DNA from: Chryseobacterium sp. SSA4.19
GTDB taxonomy: Bacteria; Bacteroidota; Bacteroidia; Flavobacteriales; Weeksellaceae
Length of the DNA: 64,000 bases
NCBI RefSeq assembly: GCF_022601875.1
Contig: NZ_JAKVIP010000007.1
Location: 62,001-126,000, forward strand
Direction of reading: 5' to 3'
Shown: positions 1 to 8,564 of the stretch, piece after piece
Position numbering within the stretch: the stretch's first letter is position 1
Layout: the number at the start of each line of letters is the position of its first letter
Position numbers and translations under genes: made by a program
Notes under the pieces: model-generated
The model's input: only the letters and a program-made list of their open reading frames with translations
Told to the model about the DNA's origin: nothing
Databases searched by the model: none

Positions 1-10
1 TAAAATAAAA

Positions 11-823
11 TCAGAATATGCCAAAGTAAAGCAGAGCTTTTTCAATGCCGTGATGATCAACATCTTCTGTAATATAATCTGCAATTTCTTTTACGCGGTC
101 ATTCGCATTTCCCATAGCAATCCCTATTTTTGTACATTTTAACATCGATATATCATTCCCGCCATCACCAAAAGACATTGTTTCCGAAAGGTCTATTCCG
201 AAATGCCTGCAGAAATATTCAATACCGGTCTGCTTGCTGATGCTCCCCGGATTGACATCGGCAAAGAGCGGAGTCCATCTGGAACTTACAGAATTGGGCA
301 TTACTTTTTCCATAAAAGATTTTTCATCATCAGGACCAAGAAAAATATTAGCCTGGAGCACATGATCTGTATCAATATGATTTTTATCGTGGACCGGCGG
401 AACAGGAAGATTGATATGCGCATACATGCCGACAAGCTCGGGAGTCGCATCGTTAATCTCCACCTTATCTTCGTACATGAGGGAATAACTTAAAGGATGT
501 TTTCTGGAATACATAATTAAATTTCTGATATCCGAGGGATCAATGGCTTCTTTAAACATAATTTCTCCTTCAGCGCTCATACAATATCCGCCGTTAAACG
601 TAATGAACCCGTCAAAATCAATATGTTTGATATGTTCAAGAGAATTAATGGAACGTCCTGTTGCTACAATTACTTTAATGCCTTTTGCCCGCAGCTTTCT
701 GATGGCGTTCTGCGTGGAGTCCGGTATGGAATTGGTTTTAAAACTAATCAGGGTCCCGTCAACATCAAAAAATACAGCTTTTATAGTGAGATCATGAATA
801 GGTTCCATGTTTGAATTTGTCAT
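11..823 (-). CDS. HAD-superfamily hydrolase, Cof type
   Basis: Predicted cytosolic haloacid dehalogenase-like phosphatase of the Cof/YidA group, which hydrolyses small phosphorylated metabolites such as sugar phosphates; the substrate cannot be read from sequence. Motif I (FDVDGTL) carries the nucleophilic Asp near the N-terminus. Motif II is the ATGR segment, and the C-terminal SFGDGGNDISML block gives the motif IV metal ligands. The middle is the large C2-type cap expected of the Cof group. The frame is open up to 871, but a TATTTTTG -7 box on the minus strand at 846-839 would place transcription start inside that extension, so I start at the ATG at 823; the ATG at 808 is also possible. No functional link to neighbours. 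Confidence 0.85.
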   Translation of the reverse strand: MTNSNMEPIHDLTIKAVFFDVDGTLISFKTNSIPDSTQNAIRKLRAKGIKVIVATGRSINSLEHIKHIDFDGFITFNGGYCMSAEGEIMFKEAIDPSDIRNLIMYSRKHPLSYSLMYEDKVEINDATPELVGMYAHINLPVPPVHDKNHIDTDHVLQANIFLGPDDEKSFMEKVMPNSVSSRWTPLFADVNPGSISKQTGIEYFCRHFGIDLSETMSFGDGGNDISMLKCTKIGIAMGNANDRVKEIADYITEDVDHHGIEKALLYFGIF

Positions 824-838
824 TTGAATTTGTTCCAG

Positions 839-846
839 CAAAAATA
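839..846 (-). promoter_or_regulatory. -7 promoter box for the HAD hydrolase
   Basis: TATTTTTG on the minus strand matches the Bacteroidota consensus TAnnTTTG. It lies about 15 bases before the ATG at 823. I did not find a clear -33 TTG. Confidence 0.35.
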
Positions 847-991
847 CGGACAAAGTTTTATACCTTATCAACAGCTTTGTTTAAATTTATTTTTAATCCA
901 TTAATCCATTAATCAATAGTAATAATTATCATAACCCTTAAGATATAAGGTATAATTCTTGTACAGCTACAAATACACCAAAATATACATT

Positions 992-1447
992 ATGAAAAAT
1001 CAAGAAGAAGCCTCTGTATTAAATGATTTGCTGCACATTACGAATGACAGGATAGAAGGATTTGCAAGAGTGGAAGGCAAAATATGGGAAAACTATCCGG
1101 ATGTAAAATCAGAATATGCACGGATGAATTCTCTTTCCACTGTAATGAAAAATGAACTGATCAATCTTATCCAGGATGACGGGGAAAAACCAAGTGATTC
1201 AACCTCCGCCGCAGGAGCACTTCACAGGACATGGATTGATATTAAAAACTCTTTCACCATAGGCAATACGGAAGAATCGACATTAGAAAATGTGGTTTTC
1301 GGAGAAAAAGCAGCTATTGATGCCTACCAAAACGCTATAGACAGCGGAAAACTGACCGAAAAAAGCCTTGATATCGTATCTGAACATCTGAAACATATTA
1401 AAGATTCATACCATCAGTTTAAAAACATGATCGAGTACAGGAAATAA
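992..1447 (+). CDS. PA2169-type four-helix-bundle protein (DUF2383)
   Basis: Small soluble all-helical protein of the DUF2383/PA2169 group, a ferritin-like four-helix bundle family of unknown biochemical role that is often found with stress or envelope genes. About 151 aa, which is usual for the family. The helical pattern with LNDLLHITNDRIEGF near the start and an acidic, His-containing middle fits the family. Visible Glu and His residues could bind metal, but I cannot show a complete di-iron site. The frame opens earlier at a TTG (959), but the ATG at 992 matches where homologous proteins begin. It is convergent with the DUF892 gene, another ferritin-like stress protein, with terminators between them. 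Confidence 0.8.
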   Translation: MKNQEEASVLNDLLHITNDRIEGFARVEGKIWENYPDVKSEYARMNSLSTVMKNELINLIQDDGEKPSDSTSAAGALHRTWIDIKNSFTIGNTEESTLENVVFGEKAAIDAYQNAIDSGKLTEKSLDIVSEHLKHIKDSYHQFKNMIEYRK

Positions 1448-1467
1448 CTATCCCGGATTAATAATTC

Positions 1468-1499
1468 AATCAAACCATTCTTAAAAGAATGGTTTGATT
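1468..1499 (+). terminator. Long perfect hairpin after the DUF2383 gene
   Basis: Perfect inverted repeat: AATCAAACCATTCTT pairs with AAGAATGGTTTGATT around a 2-base centre. It follows the stop codon by about 20 bases. The downstream T-run is weak, so it could also be an mRNA 3' stabiliser. Confidence 0.6.
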
Positions 1500-1528
1500 A
1501 TTTACAGGATCTACTGTTGAACTACTAA

Positions 1529-1565
1529 AAAAGGCTGTCTTACAATCTATAAGACAGCCTTTTGT
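1529..1565. terminator. Bidirectional terminator between DUF2383 and DUF892 genes
   Basis: AAAGGCTGTCTTA pairs with TAAGACAGCCTTT. There is an A-run on the left and a T-run on the right, so it can stop transcription from both convergent genes. Confidence 0.75.
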
Positions 1566-1616
1566 TCGATAATGTGAACCAATTGAAAAGATTATTTTAT
1601 CTTTTACTTTGTTAAT

Positions 1617-2213
1617 TTATTTCGCTTTGCTGTTAAGGTTGGTATCCGCTACTTTCGTCAGCAGTTGATCACATTTTTTTTCTTCATTTAATGTTTTCAA
1701 AAGATATTTCAGGCATTCTTCTTCTTTAAGGATTTTTGCGAATGCTGCCAATGTACCGTAAGTAGCAATTTCATAATGTTCTACCTTTTGGGCCGCTGCA
1801 ATAATTCCTGCATCTCGCACGGTTCCGGCTTCTGTTTCTTCCATAATGCTTTTACCTTCATCCAGCAATCCCTGCATGGCATCACATTTTTTAGCCTGGG
1901 CTTTTTTTCCTAATGATTTAAAACAGGCTTCCAGTCTTTCGATCTGCGTTTCTGTTTCACCGATATGGTTTTCGATAGCATTTTTAAGTTTTTTATCGGT
2001 AGCGTTTTTCATCATGGCAGGTAATGCCTTTACCAACGCTTTTTCTGCCCAATAAATATCTTTCAATGAATCTTCAAAAAGATCTTTCAGTTCTTTGGCT
2101 GCACCTTTTTTAGCAGGCTTTTTTGAAGCTGATTTTACTGCTGCTTTAGCGGCTGTTTTTTTTGCGCCGCCGGACTTGGCTGTTGTTTTTTTTGCAGGTG
2201 TTTTAGATTCCAT
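1617..2213 (-). CDS. DUF892 (YciE/YciF-like) ferritin-like protein with histone-like N-terminal tail
   Basis: The C-terminal 155 or so residues form a DUF892 (YciE/YciF) domain, a ferritin-like helical bundle induced by stress in enterobacteria and related to rubrerythrin; helix motifs such as LFEDSLKDIYWAEKAL are visible. Ahead of it are about 40 residues made almost only of Lys, Ala, Ser, Thr and Pro (repeats like AKKTTAKS and KKPAKK), resembling histone H1/Hc1-type tails. This suggests the protein binds nucleic acid, as Lys-rich Dps tails do; that is inference. I start at the ATG at 2213, which leads directly into the Lys-rich tail, rather than the upstream in-frame start at 2258. Monocistronic; convergent with the DUF2383 gene. 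Confidence 0.85.
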   Translation of the reverse strand: MESKTPAKKTTAKSGGAKKTAAKAAVKSASKKPAKKGAAKELKDLFEDSLKDIYWAEKALVKALPAMMKNATDKKLKNAIENHIGETETQIERLEACFKSLGKKAQAKKCDAMQGLLDEGKSIMEETEAGTVRDAGIIAAAQKVEHYEIATYGTLAAFAKILKEEECLKYLLKTLNEEKKCDQLLTKVADTNLNSKAK

Positions 2214-2381
2214 AACAATTATATTTTTAGTGATTATTGATTGCTGGAGAATCTGCAACTATAAGACCATAATCATTGGAACTATCAAATTGTGGTATGC
2301 GAAATTTATCTTATTATGCGGTCGCTCATAAATATGAAGTATTCTTTGGCGTACATTTAAAAACATCAAATCATTTTTAAC

Positions 2382-3149
2382 ATGAATGCACAGAAAACGT
2401 TACATCTTACCTTAAAAATATGGAGACAGAAGAATAGGAGTACCAAAGGAAAATTTGAGACTTATGTAGTTTCCGATATTTCCACCGGAGCGTCATTCCT
2501 GGAAATGCTTGATATTCTTAATGAACAGTTGATTAATCAGGATAAAGAACCGATTGCTTTTGACCATGACTGCCGCGAAGGAATTTGCGGAACATGCTCT
2601 TTGTATATCAATGGGCGGGCCCATGGCCCTGATAACGGCATCACGACCTGCCAGCTGCATATGCGGATGTTTACAGATGGTCAGACCATTGTAATAGAAC
2701 CATGGCGTAGCATCGCTTTTCCCGTGATTAAAGATCTGATCACAGACCGGAGTGCATTTGACCGGATTATGGCTGCCGGAGGATTCATTTCCGTCAATAC
2801 TTCAGGGAGTACACTGGATGCGAATGCGATTGCCGTTCCTAAAGAAGATGCAGACAAATCTATGGATGCTGCCTCTTGTATCAGTTGCGGAGCGTGTGTT
2901 GCCTGTTGCCCGAATGGTGCGGCTATGCTTTTTGTAGGTGCCAAAGTATCACATTTTGCTTTACTGCCGCAGGGAAGGGTGGAAGCGAAACGCAGGGTTT
3001 TAAATATGGTAAAAGCTATGGATGAGGAAGGGTTCGGGAACTGTTCGGTGATCGGAGCCTGTGAAGTGGAATGCCCTAAAAATATTTCTCTTGATAATAT
3101 TGCCCGGATGAATAAAGAATATATCAGTGCATGGCTTGATAAAAAATAA
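2382..3149 (+). CDS. sdhB: Succinate dehydrogenase / fumarate reductase iron-sulfur subunit, orphan copy
   Basis: Electron-transfer subunit of succinate:quinone oxidoreductase, which passes electrons from the flavoprotein to the membrane quinone site. All three cluster motifs are intact. The [2Fe-2S] site uses Cys64, 69, 72 and 90 (CREGICGTC, then TTCQLHM). The [4Fe-4S]/[3Fe-4S] sites use the [12 protein letters not shown] block (166-176) plus C221, C227 and C231 (CEVECPK). The length of 255 aa is normal for Bacteroidota SdhB. No sdhA or sdhC gene is next to it; both flanks are unrelated genes. It may serve an Sdh complex encoded elsewhere or be a second, relocated copy. Confidence 0.9.
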   Translation: MNAQKTLHLTLKIWRQKNRSTKGKFETYVVSDISTGASFLEMLDILNEQLINQDKEPIAFDHDCREGICGTCSLYINGRAHGPDNGITTCQLHMRMFTDGQTIVIEPWRSIAFPVIKDLITDRSAFDRIMAAGGFISVNTSGSTLDANAIAVPKEDADKSMDAASCISCGACVACCPNGAAMLFVGAKVSHFALLPQGRVEAKRRVLNMVKAMDEEGFGNCSVIGACEVECPKNISLDNIARMNKEYISAWLDKK

Positions 3150-3162
3150 TTTTATATAAAAA

Positions 3163-3191
3163 AGAGGCTTTTCATTTTTGGAAAAGCCTCT
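3163..3191. terminator. Terminator after sdhB
   Basis: AGAGGCTTTTC pairs exactly with GAAAAGCCTCT across a 7-base loop. An A-run precedes it and TAAAA follows, so it may also serve the convergent gene that ends at 3244. Confidence 0.65.
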
Positions 3192-3243
3192 AAAATAGAA
3201 AGTATAGTGGTGTATAAATGGTCAATGTAATAGTTTTAAATAT

Positions 3244-3849
3244 TTACTTGAAATCCAGCAAACCTTCGGCTAGCAGCTTCCATTGGATCTTTGATACTCC
3301 GAACATACCACCGAAAGCAATCAAAAAATTTCTGATTTTATCTATGAAACCAGCATTGAAATTGGGTCTTTCATTACGGCCATAAACTCCGACTTTCAGA
3401 ATATTCCCTTCTTTGGAAATCATAATATTCGATGTGGCTGCACTGCTGTAAAAATGGGCGATATGCCCTTTTAATTTATTCGGTTCTTTGGAAGGCCTGC
3501 ATATCATCAGGTAAGATTCTGAACCTTCAGTGTCACGGTGTGACAGATATACAATTTCCACCCAGTCATAACCGCTGGCTTCTTTACTTCCCGGCCCGGG
3601 AATACCGATCCTTATAAAATCACCTTTTTCAGGATGCCGATTAGCAGGCTGTCCCGTATGGTCGTAATGCTTAAATTCAGCCGAAGCTTTCTTACAGTAG
3701 CTTTTCCATTCATTGATAGAAAAAAAACGGTCTCTCAGAATATGGAACTTTACATCTATTTCTGAAGCAGGATATTCCTTTGTACTTTCACTGTCATGAA
3801 ATCCTCCGCCTTTCTGTAAAGAAACTCCCGGGATTTGTTTCGGTTTCAT
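3244..3849 (-). CDS. Conserved hypothetical protein, 201 aa
   Basis: I do not recognise a named family. The product has no signal peptide or membrane segment and looks cytosolic. It begins with a Gly-rich stretch (GVSLQKGGGFHDSES) and has a basic, aromatic middle. The central part (RIGIPGPGSKEASGYDWVEIVYL) looks like a beta-rich domain, and near the end a hydrophobic Gly-rich segment (FLIAFGGMFGVSK) could be a buried helix. The ATG at 3849 lies 27 bases after a TATCTTTG box on the minus strand (3883-3876), which supports this start. It is probably monocistronic. The codon usage looks like that of its neighbours, so recent transfer is not indicated. Confidence 0.6.
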   Translation of the reverse strand: MKPKQIPGVSLQKGGGFHDSESTKEYPASEIDVKFHILRDRFFSINEWKSYCKKASAEFKHYDHTGQPANRHPEKGDFIRIGIPGPGSKEASGYDWVEIVYLSHRDTEGSESYLMICRPSKEPNKLKGHIAHFYSSAATSNIMISKEGNILKVGVYGRNERPNFNAGFIDKIRNFLIAFGGMFGVSKIQWKLLAEGLLDFK

Positions 3850-4118
3850 ATGCTTATTTTCTGTAGGTGTTGAAACAAAGATAACATACGCAGGGCAAAA
3901 TCCTTATGAGCAGGATCACATTGCTTCAGCAGTAACCGGATATTCGCTGATTGCAATCATAAATTTCAAAAATTTTATTTACGAAATTCGGTTATATAAT
4001 GAATTGAAGCGATCAGCTTCATATTAAAACAAATTATATATCTTGAAATACCAGCCCAAATCGGGATTATTAATAATATTTAAATGTCCCTTTACTTAAA
4101 GGGTATGATAGAGAATAA

Positions 4119-5538
4119 ATGATTGATAAGATGAACGGAGTAATTATTCAATATTTCCATTGGTATCACACCGGAAAACTTTGGAATGAATTTGCTGACA
4201 ATGCAGAATATTTAAGTAAGCTGGGATTTACGGCCGCATGGCTACCTCCGGCTACCAAATGTAATTTAGGCCAAGAGGGAAGAGGCTATGATGTATATGA
4301 CCTCTATGATCTCGGAGAGTTTGATCAGAAAGGCGGCATCCCCACGCGCTACGGTACTCAACCACAGGATGGGAGCGGATGAAGAAGAACATATTGCGGT
4401 ACACCAAGTCAATGGAGAAAACCGCAATGAAATTATATCCGGACCCATGCATGTTTCGGCCTTCACTAAATTTACCTTTCCGGGCCGGCAGGGAAAATAT
4501 TCAGATTTTATCTGGGATTACAATTGTTTCAGCGGGATCGATATTGTTAAAAAAGATAATAAGCAGCTTAATGGGATTTTTAAAATCCATAATACATGCG
4601 GCACCGAGTGGACTGAAACAGTAAGCCATCAGTTTGGCAATTATGATTATCTGATGGGAGCCGATGTAGAGTACCGCAATCCTCATGTGATCCGGGAAAT
4701 GAAAGACTGGATCAAGTGGTACATGGATATCACCAAAGCAGACGGTATACGGCTGGATGCTCTAAAACATCTTTCTTCTGATTTTCTTAAAGAATGGATT
4801 TCATATATCAAGACCGAGTTGAATCCTGATTGCTTTGTATTGGGTGAATTCTGGAAAGATGAACCTGATAAAATAGCCCGTTTTTCCGATAAAATGGATG
4901 ATATGATTTCCTGCTTTGATGCACCTTTGCATTATAATTTCTTTAAAGCCTCTGAAGAGGGAAGTGCTTATGACCTTTCCCGGATCTTAAAAGGAAGTTT
5001 ACTGGAAAAAAAACCTTCATTATCAGTCTCTTTTGTAGAAAATCATGATACGCAGCCGTTACAGGCATTGGAATCTTCAGTACAGGGCTGGTTTAAGCCT
5101 ATAGCGTATGCTCTTATTTTACTTTTGAAGCAAGGTTATCCCTGCGTTTTTTATCCGGATCTCTTCGGAGCTGAATATACCGATGTAAAAAATGATGCAG
5201 AAATTAAAATTGTAATTCCGAAAGTTGATGCTTTGCCGAAATTATTAGAAGCCAGAAAACTTTTTGCATTCGGAGAACAACGTACTTATTTTGATCATCC
5301 GAACTGTATCGCATGGATAAGAAAAGGAAATAAAGAAAAACCGGGCTGTATCGTGATTATTTCCAATAGCGGTGAAGCATACAAGCATATCAGCTTAGGA
5401 AAAGAAAATGCAGGCAAAACATTCAGGGATTTTCTGGGCCACAGGCATGATGAAATAACAGCAGATGAGAACGGAAATGCCAGGTTTTGGGTTAATAAAG
5501 CTTCAGTAAGCGTCTGGGTAAGTTCCGGTATTCAGTAG
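4119..5538 (+). pseudogene. Cytoplasmic alpha-amylase (GH13, AmyA-like), broken by an internal frameshifting deletion
   Basis: Two reading frames together make one AmyA-type alpha-amylase, which would cut alpha-1,4-glucans inside the cell. The first frame (from 4119, or the ATG at 4131) gives the N-terminus up to DLYDLGEFDQKGG...TRYGT. The second resumes at VLNHRMGADEEE and runs to the stop. Between YGT and VLNH about 20-25 residues normally present in the family (the strand leading to catalytic region I) are missing, and the frame changes at about 4350-4358. Downstream catalytic residues survive: the nucleophile in GIRLDALKH, the acid/base in GEFW and the Asp in ENHDTQ. An internal ATG at 4288 opens the second frame but would lack the first barrel strands. 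Assembly error is the main alternative. Confidence 0.8.
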
Positions 5539-5597
5539 AATTTAATGCGGCAGGAAATTTGCATAGAGTCACATACCACATTACAAAATATTTTAAT

Positions 5598-6839
5598 ATG
5601 AAAATTAGATTCTCTCATATGATGCTTGCTTCATCAATGATGTTTGCAGGTTGTACGGAAACTATCGACGAAAATCTTTCGGATCCTGAAACTGAAACAG
5701 GAAGTAAGCTTCCGCCGGTAGAAACCAATCAGGCCAATACCAACTATGCACCTGCATTTGCTGGGCAGACCAGAATAAACGGAGTAAAAACTTCTACTCC
5801 TTATAAAAGCAGTGTCTTATCCTCGGCCTTATCTTCACCATGGGGAATCACAGGCTTACCTGACGGAAGACTGCTGATTACGGAAAAGGGTGGAACTATG
5901 CGTATTGCAACCGCTACCGGAACATTAAGCAGTCCAATCACAGGTCTTCCTGCTGTTAATTCATCAGGGCAGGGTGGTTTGCTTGGGGTATGCGCAGACC
6001 CTCAGTTTTCTACCAACCGTATGATTTACTGGGTCTTTTCTGAGAATGTAGCCGGCGGAAACCAGACCTCTGTTGCCAAAGGAAAATTATCAGCATCAGA
6101 AACAACAGTTGAAAATGTCAGTGTTATTTACAGGGCAAATCCTGCAGCCAATGTAGGAAACTTACATTATGGAGGCCGGATTGTATTCGACAATACCGGA
6201 CACCTGATGATCAGTACAGGTGAACGCTCAGATTTATCTACAAGACCTTTGGCACAGTCTGTTACTGCGGCATTAGGAAAAGTCTTGCGTATTACCACAA
6301 CCGGGCAGCCTGCATCCGGAAACCCAACATTTACCCAATCAGGAACTTTACCGGAATTATACAGTATCGGACACAGGAATCCTCAGGGGCTCGCCATTCA
6401 TCCGGTTACCGGTGATTTATGGGAAAGTGAACACGGGCCGAGAGGTGGAGATGAAATCAACCGTGTTCAGGGAGGTGCCAACTACGGATGGCCAACCATC
6501 ACATATGGGATTGAATACAGTGGCGCTGTAATCGGTAGCGGAATCCAGCAACAGGCCGGAATGCAACAGCCCGTATATTACTGGGATCCTGTAATTTCAC
6601 CGAGCGGGATTACTTTTTATAAAGGAAATAATATCCCGGAATGGCAAAATAATCTTTTTATAGCGGCTTTGAGCGGAAAACATATTGTAAGGCTGGTCAT
6701 CAATAATAATGTGGTTACAGGTGAAGAAAGATTACTCGCTGACCAGAATCAGCGGTTCAGAGATATTACACAAGGAACGGACAGCGCATTATATGCTGTA
6801 ACGGATGAAGGGAAATTATTCCGTATTTCAAAACAGTAA
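5598..6839 (+). CDS. PQQ-dependent sugar dehydrogenase-like lipoprotein (Asd/YliI family)
   Basis: Predicted periplasmic or outer-membrane-anchored six-bladed beta-propeller oxidoreductase of the soluble aldose dehydrogenase family, which oxidises aldose sugars with PQQ and Ca2+. The lipoprotein signal ends in the lipobox MFAGC. The mature part starts with an acidic linker (DENLSDPETETG). Family blocks follow: GGLLGVCADPQF, the GHRNPQG segment with the PQQ-contacting Arg, and EHGPRGGDEIN with NYGWP. About 413 aa, usual for the family. The frame opens at 5559, but the ATG at 5598 begins the signal peptide. Whether the strain makes PQQ cannot be judged here. It lies 59 bases after the amylase pseudogene, so both may once have been transcribed together. 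Confidence 0.85.
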   Translation: MKIRFSHMMLASSMMFAGCTETIDENLSDPETETGSKLPPVETNQANTNYAPAFAGQTRINGVKTSTPYKSSVLSSALSSPWGITGLPDGRLLITEKGGTMRIATATGTLSSPITGLPAVNSSGQGGLLGVCADPQFSTNRMIYWVFSENVAGGNQTSVAKGKLSASETTVENVSVIYRANPAANVGNLHYGGRIVFDNTGHLMISTGERSDLSTRPLAQSVTAALGKVLRITTTGQPASGNPTFTQSGTLPELYSIGHRNPQGLAIHPVTGDLWESEHGPRGGDEINRVQGGANYGWPTITYGIEYSGAVIGSGIQQQAGMQQPVYYWDPVISPSGITFYKGNNIPEWQNNLFIAALSGKHIVRLVINNNVVTGEERLLADQNQRFRDITQGTDSALYAVTDEGKLFRISKQ

Positions 6840-6854
6840 TTTATATAATTAATA

Positions 6855-6888
6855 AGACAAGGGTTCATTACAAGATGAGCCTTTGTCT
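6855..6888 (+). terminator. Imperfect terminator hairpin after the sugar dehydrogenase gene
   Basis: AGACAAGGGTTCAT faces ATGAGCCTTTGTCT across a 6-base loop, with two wobble pairs. The following T-run is weak. Confidence 0.45.
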
Positions 6889-7086
6889 GTTAAAATAAAA
6901 CATTTTGCAAAAACAATGGTTTGGCTCCGATTCGTAAAATATATTCAATTTAACATAATATAAATTATAGGACTTTTTATAATTAGCTTATAATCAATAT
7001 TTGTACAGGCTTTATTATCTAATAATGGGATTAGTTTAGCTTATTTATAAAAATATGTAGATATAATCATCTCATTAAAAAAATGA

Positions 7087-7117
7087 TTGCCCAATTAAAC
7101 AGGTTCATTTAAATTTG
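7087..7117 (+). promoter_or_regulatory. Promoter of the DUF4256 gene
   Basis: TTG at 7087-7089 and TAAATTTG at 7110-7117 are separated by 20 bases. This fits the Bacteroidota -33/-7 pattern (TTG, then TAnnTTTG) and predicts a leader of about 35 bases. Confidence 0.6.
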
Positions 7118-7159
7118 GCTGTACAGAAAGTTTGAATAATCAGTTTTAAATAATAAAAT

Positions 7160-7717
7160 ATGAGCAAAAAGAAATTGACTCCGAAACAGTCTGAAAGCCT
7201 GTTAAAGACACTGAAAACTCGTTTTGATAATCACATGAGCCGCCATGAAGGTCTGCATTGGAATACAATACAACTTAAGCTTGAAGAAAATCCTGATAAA
7301 CTCTGGTCGCTATATCAAATGGAAATAACTGATGGTGAACCGGATGTTGTTGCTTACCGGAGCTATACAGACGAATATATTTTCTTTGACTGTTCACCTG
7401 AAAGCCCTAAGCGGCGAAGCCTTTGTTATGATTATCAGGCTTGGGCATCAAGAAAAGCCAATCAACCCGACAATAATGTTATTGATAAAGCTGCAGAAAT
7501 GGGTATTGATCTTTTAACGGAAGAACAATATCGTATGCTTCAGGATTTTGGACAATTTGATCTTAAAACTTCAATCTGGGTGAAAACGCCGTCCCATATC
7601 AGGGAGCTTGGAGGTGCCATTTTCTGTGACCGTCGCTATAATACGGTTTTCACTTATCACAACGGAGCCGATTCTTATTATACTGCACGCGGATTCAGAG
7701 GGTGCCTTACAATTTAA
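7160..7717 (+). CDS. DUF4256 family protein
   Basis: Cytosolic protein of the uncharacterised DUF4256 family, 185 aa, full length. Recognised from the family's conserved blocks in order: LLKTLKTRFDNHMSRHEGLHW at the start, MEITDGEPDVV, then DCSPESPKRRSLCYD, the EMGIDLLTEEQYR segment, KTSIWVKTP and the C-terminal ELGGAIFCDRRYNTVF with YHNGADSYY. No catalytic role is established for the family. It has its own promoter (7087-7117) and is monocistronic. The strong conservation of charged and Cys residues suggests an enzyme, but I cannot name a reaction. Confidence 0.85.
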   Translation: MSKKKLTPKQSESLLKTLKTRFDNHMSRHEGLHWNTIQLKLEENPDKLWSLYQMEITDGEPDVVAYRSYTDEYIFFDCSPESPKRRSLCYDYQAWASRKANQPDNNVIDKAAEMGIDLLTEEQYRMLQDFGQFDLKTSIWVKTPSHIRELGGAIFCDRRYNTVFTYHNGADSYYTARGFRGCLTI

Positions 7718-7865
7718 CTGTAATTATATTCTTCTCATATTATGTTAAATGGATGGTCATATCTGCGATGATTTAATAGAAATAACTGAGTTTTACCTTA
7801 AATTAATTTTCTTATAAAAATAGTATTGCTATTTTAGCTTATCATTAAACATAAAATTAAGGAAT

Positions 7866-8369
7866 ATGAAAAAAGTAATCTTATTAAGTTCATTTGTTGT
7901 TTTGCTGCTGAATTGCAATAAAAAAGCTGAAGCACCGGTACCGGAAACTGTGTCTGCAGATACGGCAACTGCAAAAGAAGCAGACATGGATACAATGAAT
8001 GCCAAATCTTCCTGTTATATGGGAGTAACAGGAAAGGATAGCGTTTTTGCCAGCATTGATGATAACCTGGGAACAATTACAGGGAAGCTAAGATATAAAA
8101 ACAATGAAAAGGACAGCTCAAAAGGTGATATAACCGGTTTTAAATCAGGGGACACTTTAAAACTGACCTATGAATTCCAGTCTGAGGGCAGTAAAAGCAA
8201 AAGAGACATCTATTTTATTCAGAAGGGCAATACTTTAACAGAAGGAATTGGCGAACAGAAAGAGGAAAACGGACAGATGAAATATGCAAACGATAATAAA
8301 ATCAGCTATAAGGATGGACAGAAACTTCAAACAGCTGACTGTGCTCTTGTTACAAAAGCATTAAAATAA
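7866..8369 (+). CDS. Hypothetical lipoprotein, 167 aa
   Basis: Exported lipoprotein of unknown function. The signal peptide is MKKVILLSSFVVLLLNC with lipobox LLNC, then a low-complexity linker rich in Ala, Thr, Glu and Asp up to about residue 48. The folded part begins at CYMGVTGKDSVFASIDD and has alternating beta strands with a GTITGKLRY pattern, as in small lipocalin-like or META-like beta folds. Two Cys (in SSCYMG and TADCAL) could form a disulfide. Proteins like this are common in Chryseobacterium, but I know no assigned role. Monocistronic. Confidence 0.7.
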   Translation: MKKVILLSSFVVLLLNCNKKAEAPVPETVSADTATAKEADMDTMNAKSSCYMGVTGKDSVFASIDDNLGTITGKLRYKNNEKDSSKGDITGFKSGDTLKLTYEFQSEGSKSKRDIYFIQKGNTLTEGIGEQKEENGQMKYANDNKISYKDGQKLQTADCALVTKALK

Positions 8370-8536
8370 AATAGATTAAAGTCCTGAAATTTTTTTTGAC
8401 TCCCCTACTTCCTGATAATCAATCTTATATACCATGTTTCATTTTTTAAAGAGGCTAAATAAGCTTATTATCTGAATAAATCAGATTGTCAGTAACAGCG
8501 CATTGAAAAAAGCTTTTAAAAGGATTAAACCGTCTA

Positions 8537-8560
8537 AAAACAGCCTTATCAGGCTGTTTT
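8537..8560. terminator. Bidirectional terminator
   Basis: AAAACAGCCT pairs with AGGCTGTTTT around TATC, with A- and T-rich flanks. It sits just after the end of the minus-strand aldolase gene at 8565 and also closes the plus-strand lipoprotein gene. Confidence 0.7.
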
Positions 8561-8564
8561 TGTT

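Larger units (their letters stand above)
6840..7159. other. 320-base AT-rich gap
   Basis: The gap contains an imperfect terminator hairpin for the upstream gene (6855-6888) and a promoter for the downstream one (7087-7117). The AT-rich sequence between them shows no ORF, RNA or repeat that I can support. Confidence 0.6.

Noticed and set aside
203..493. Plus-strand ORFs opposite the HAD hydrolase gene, and similar opposite-strand ORFs elsewhere
   Set aside because: They are antisense to well-conserved genes and show no family motif, signal peptide or start context.
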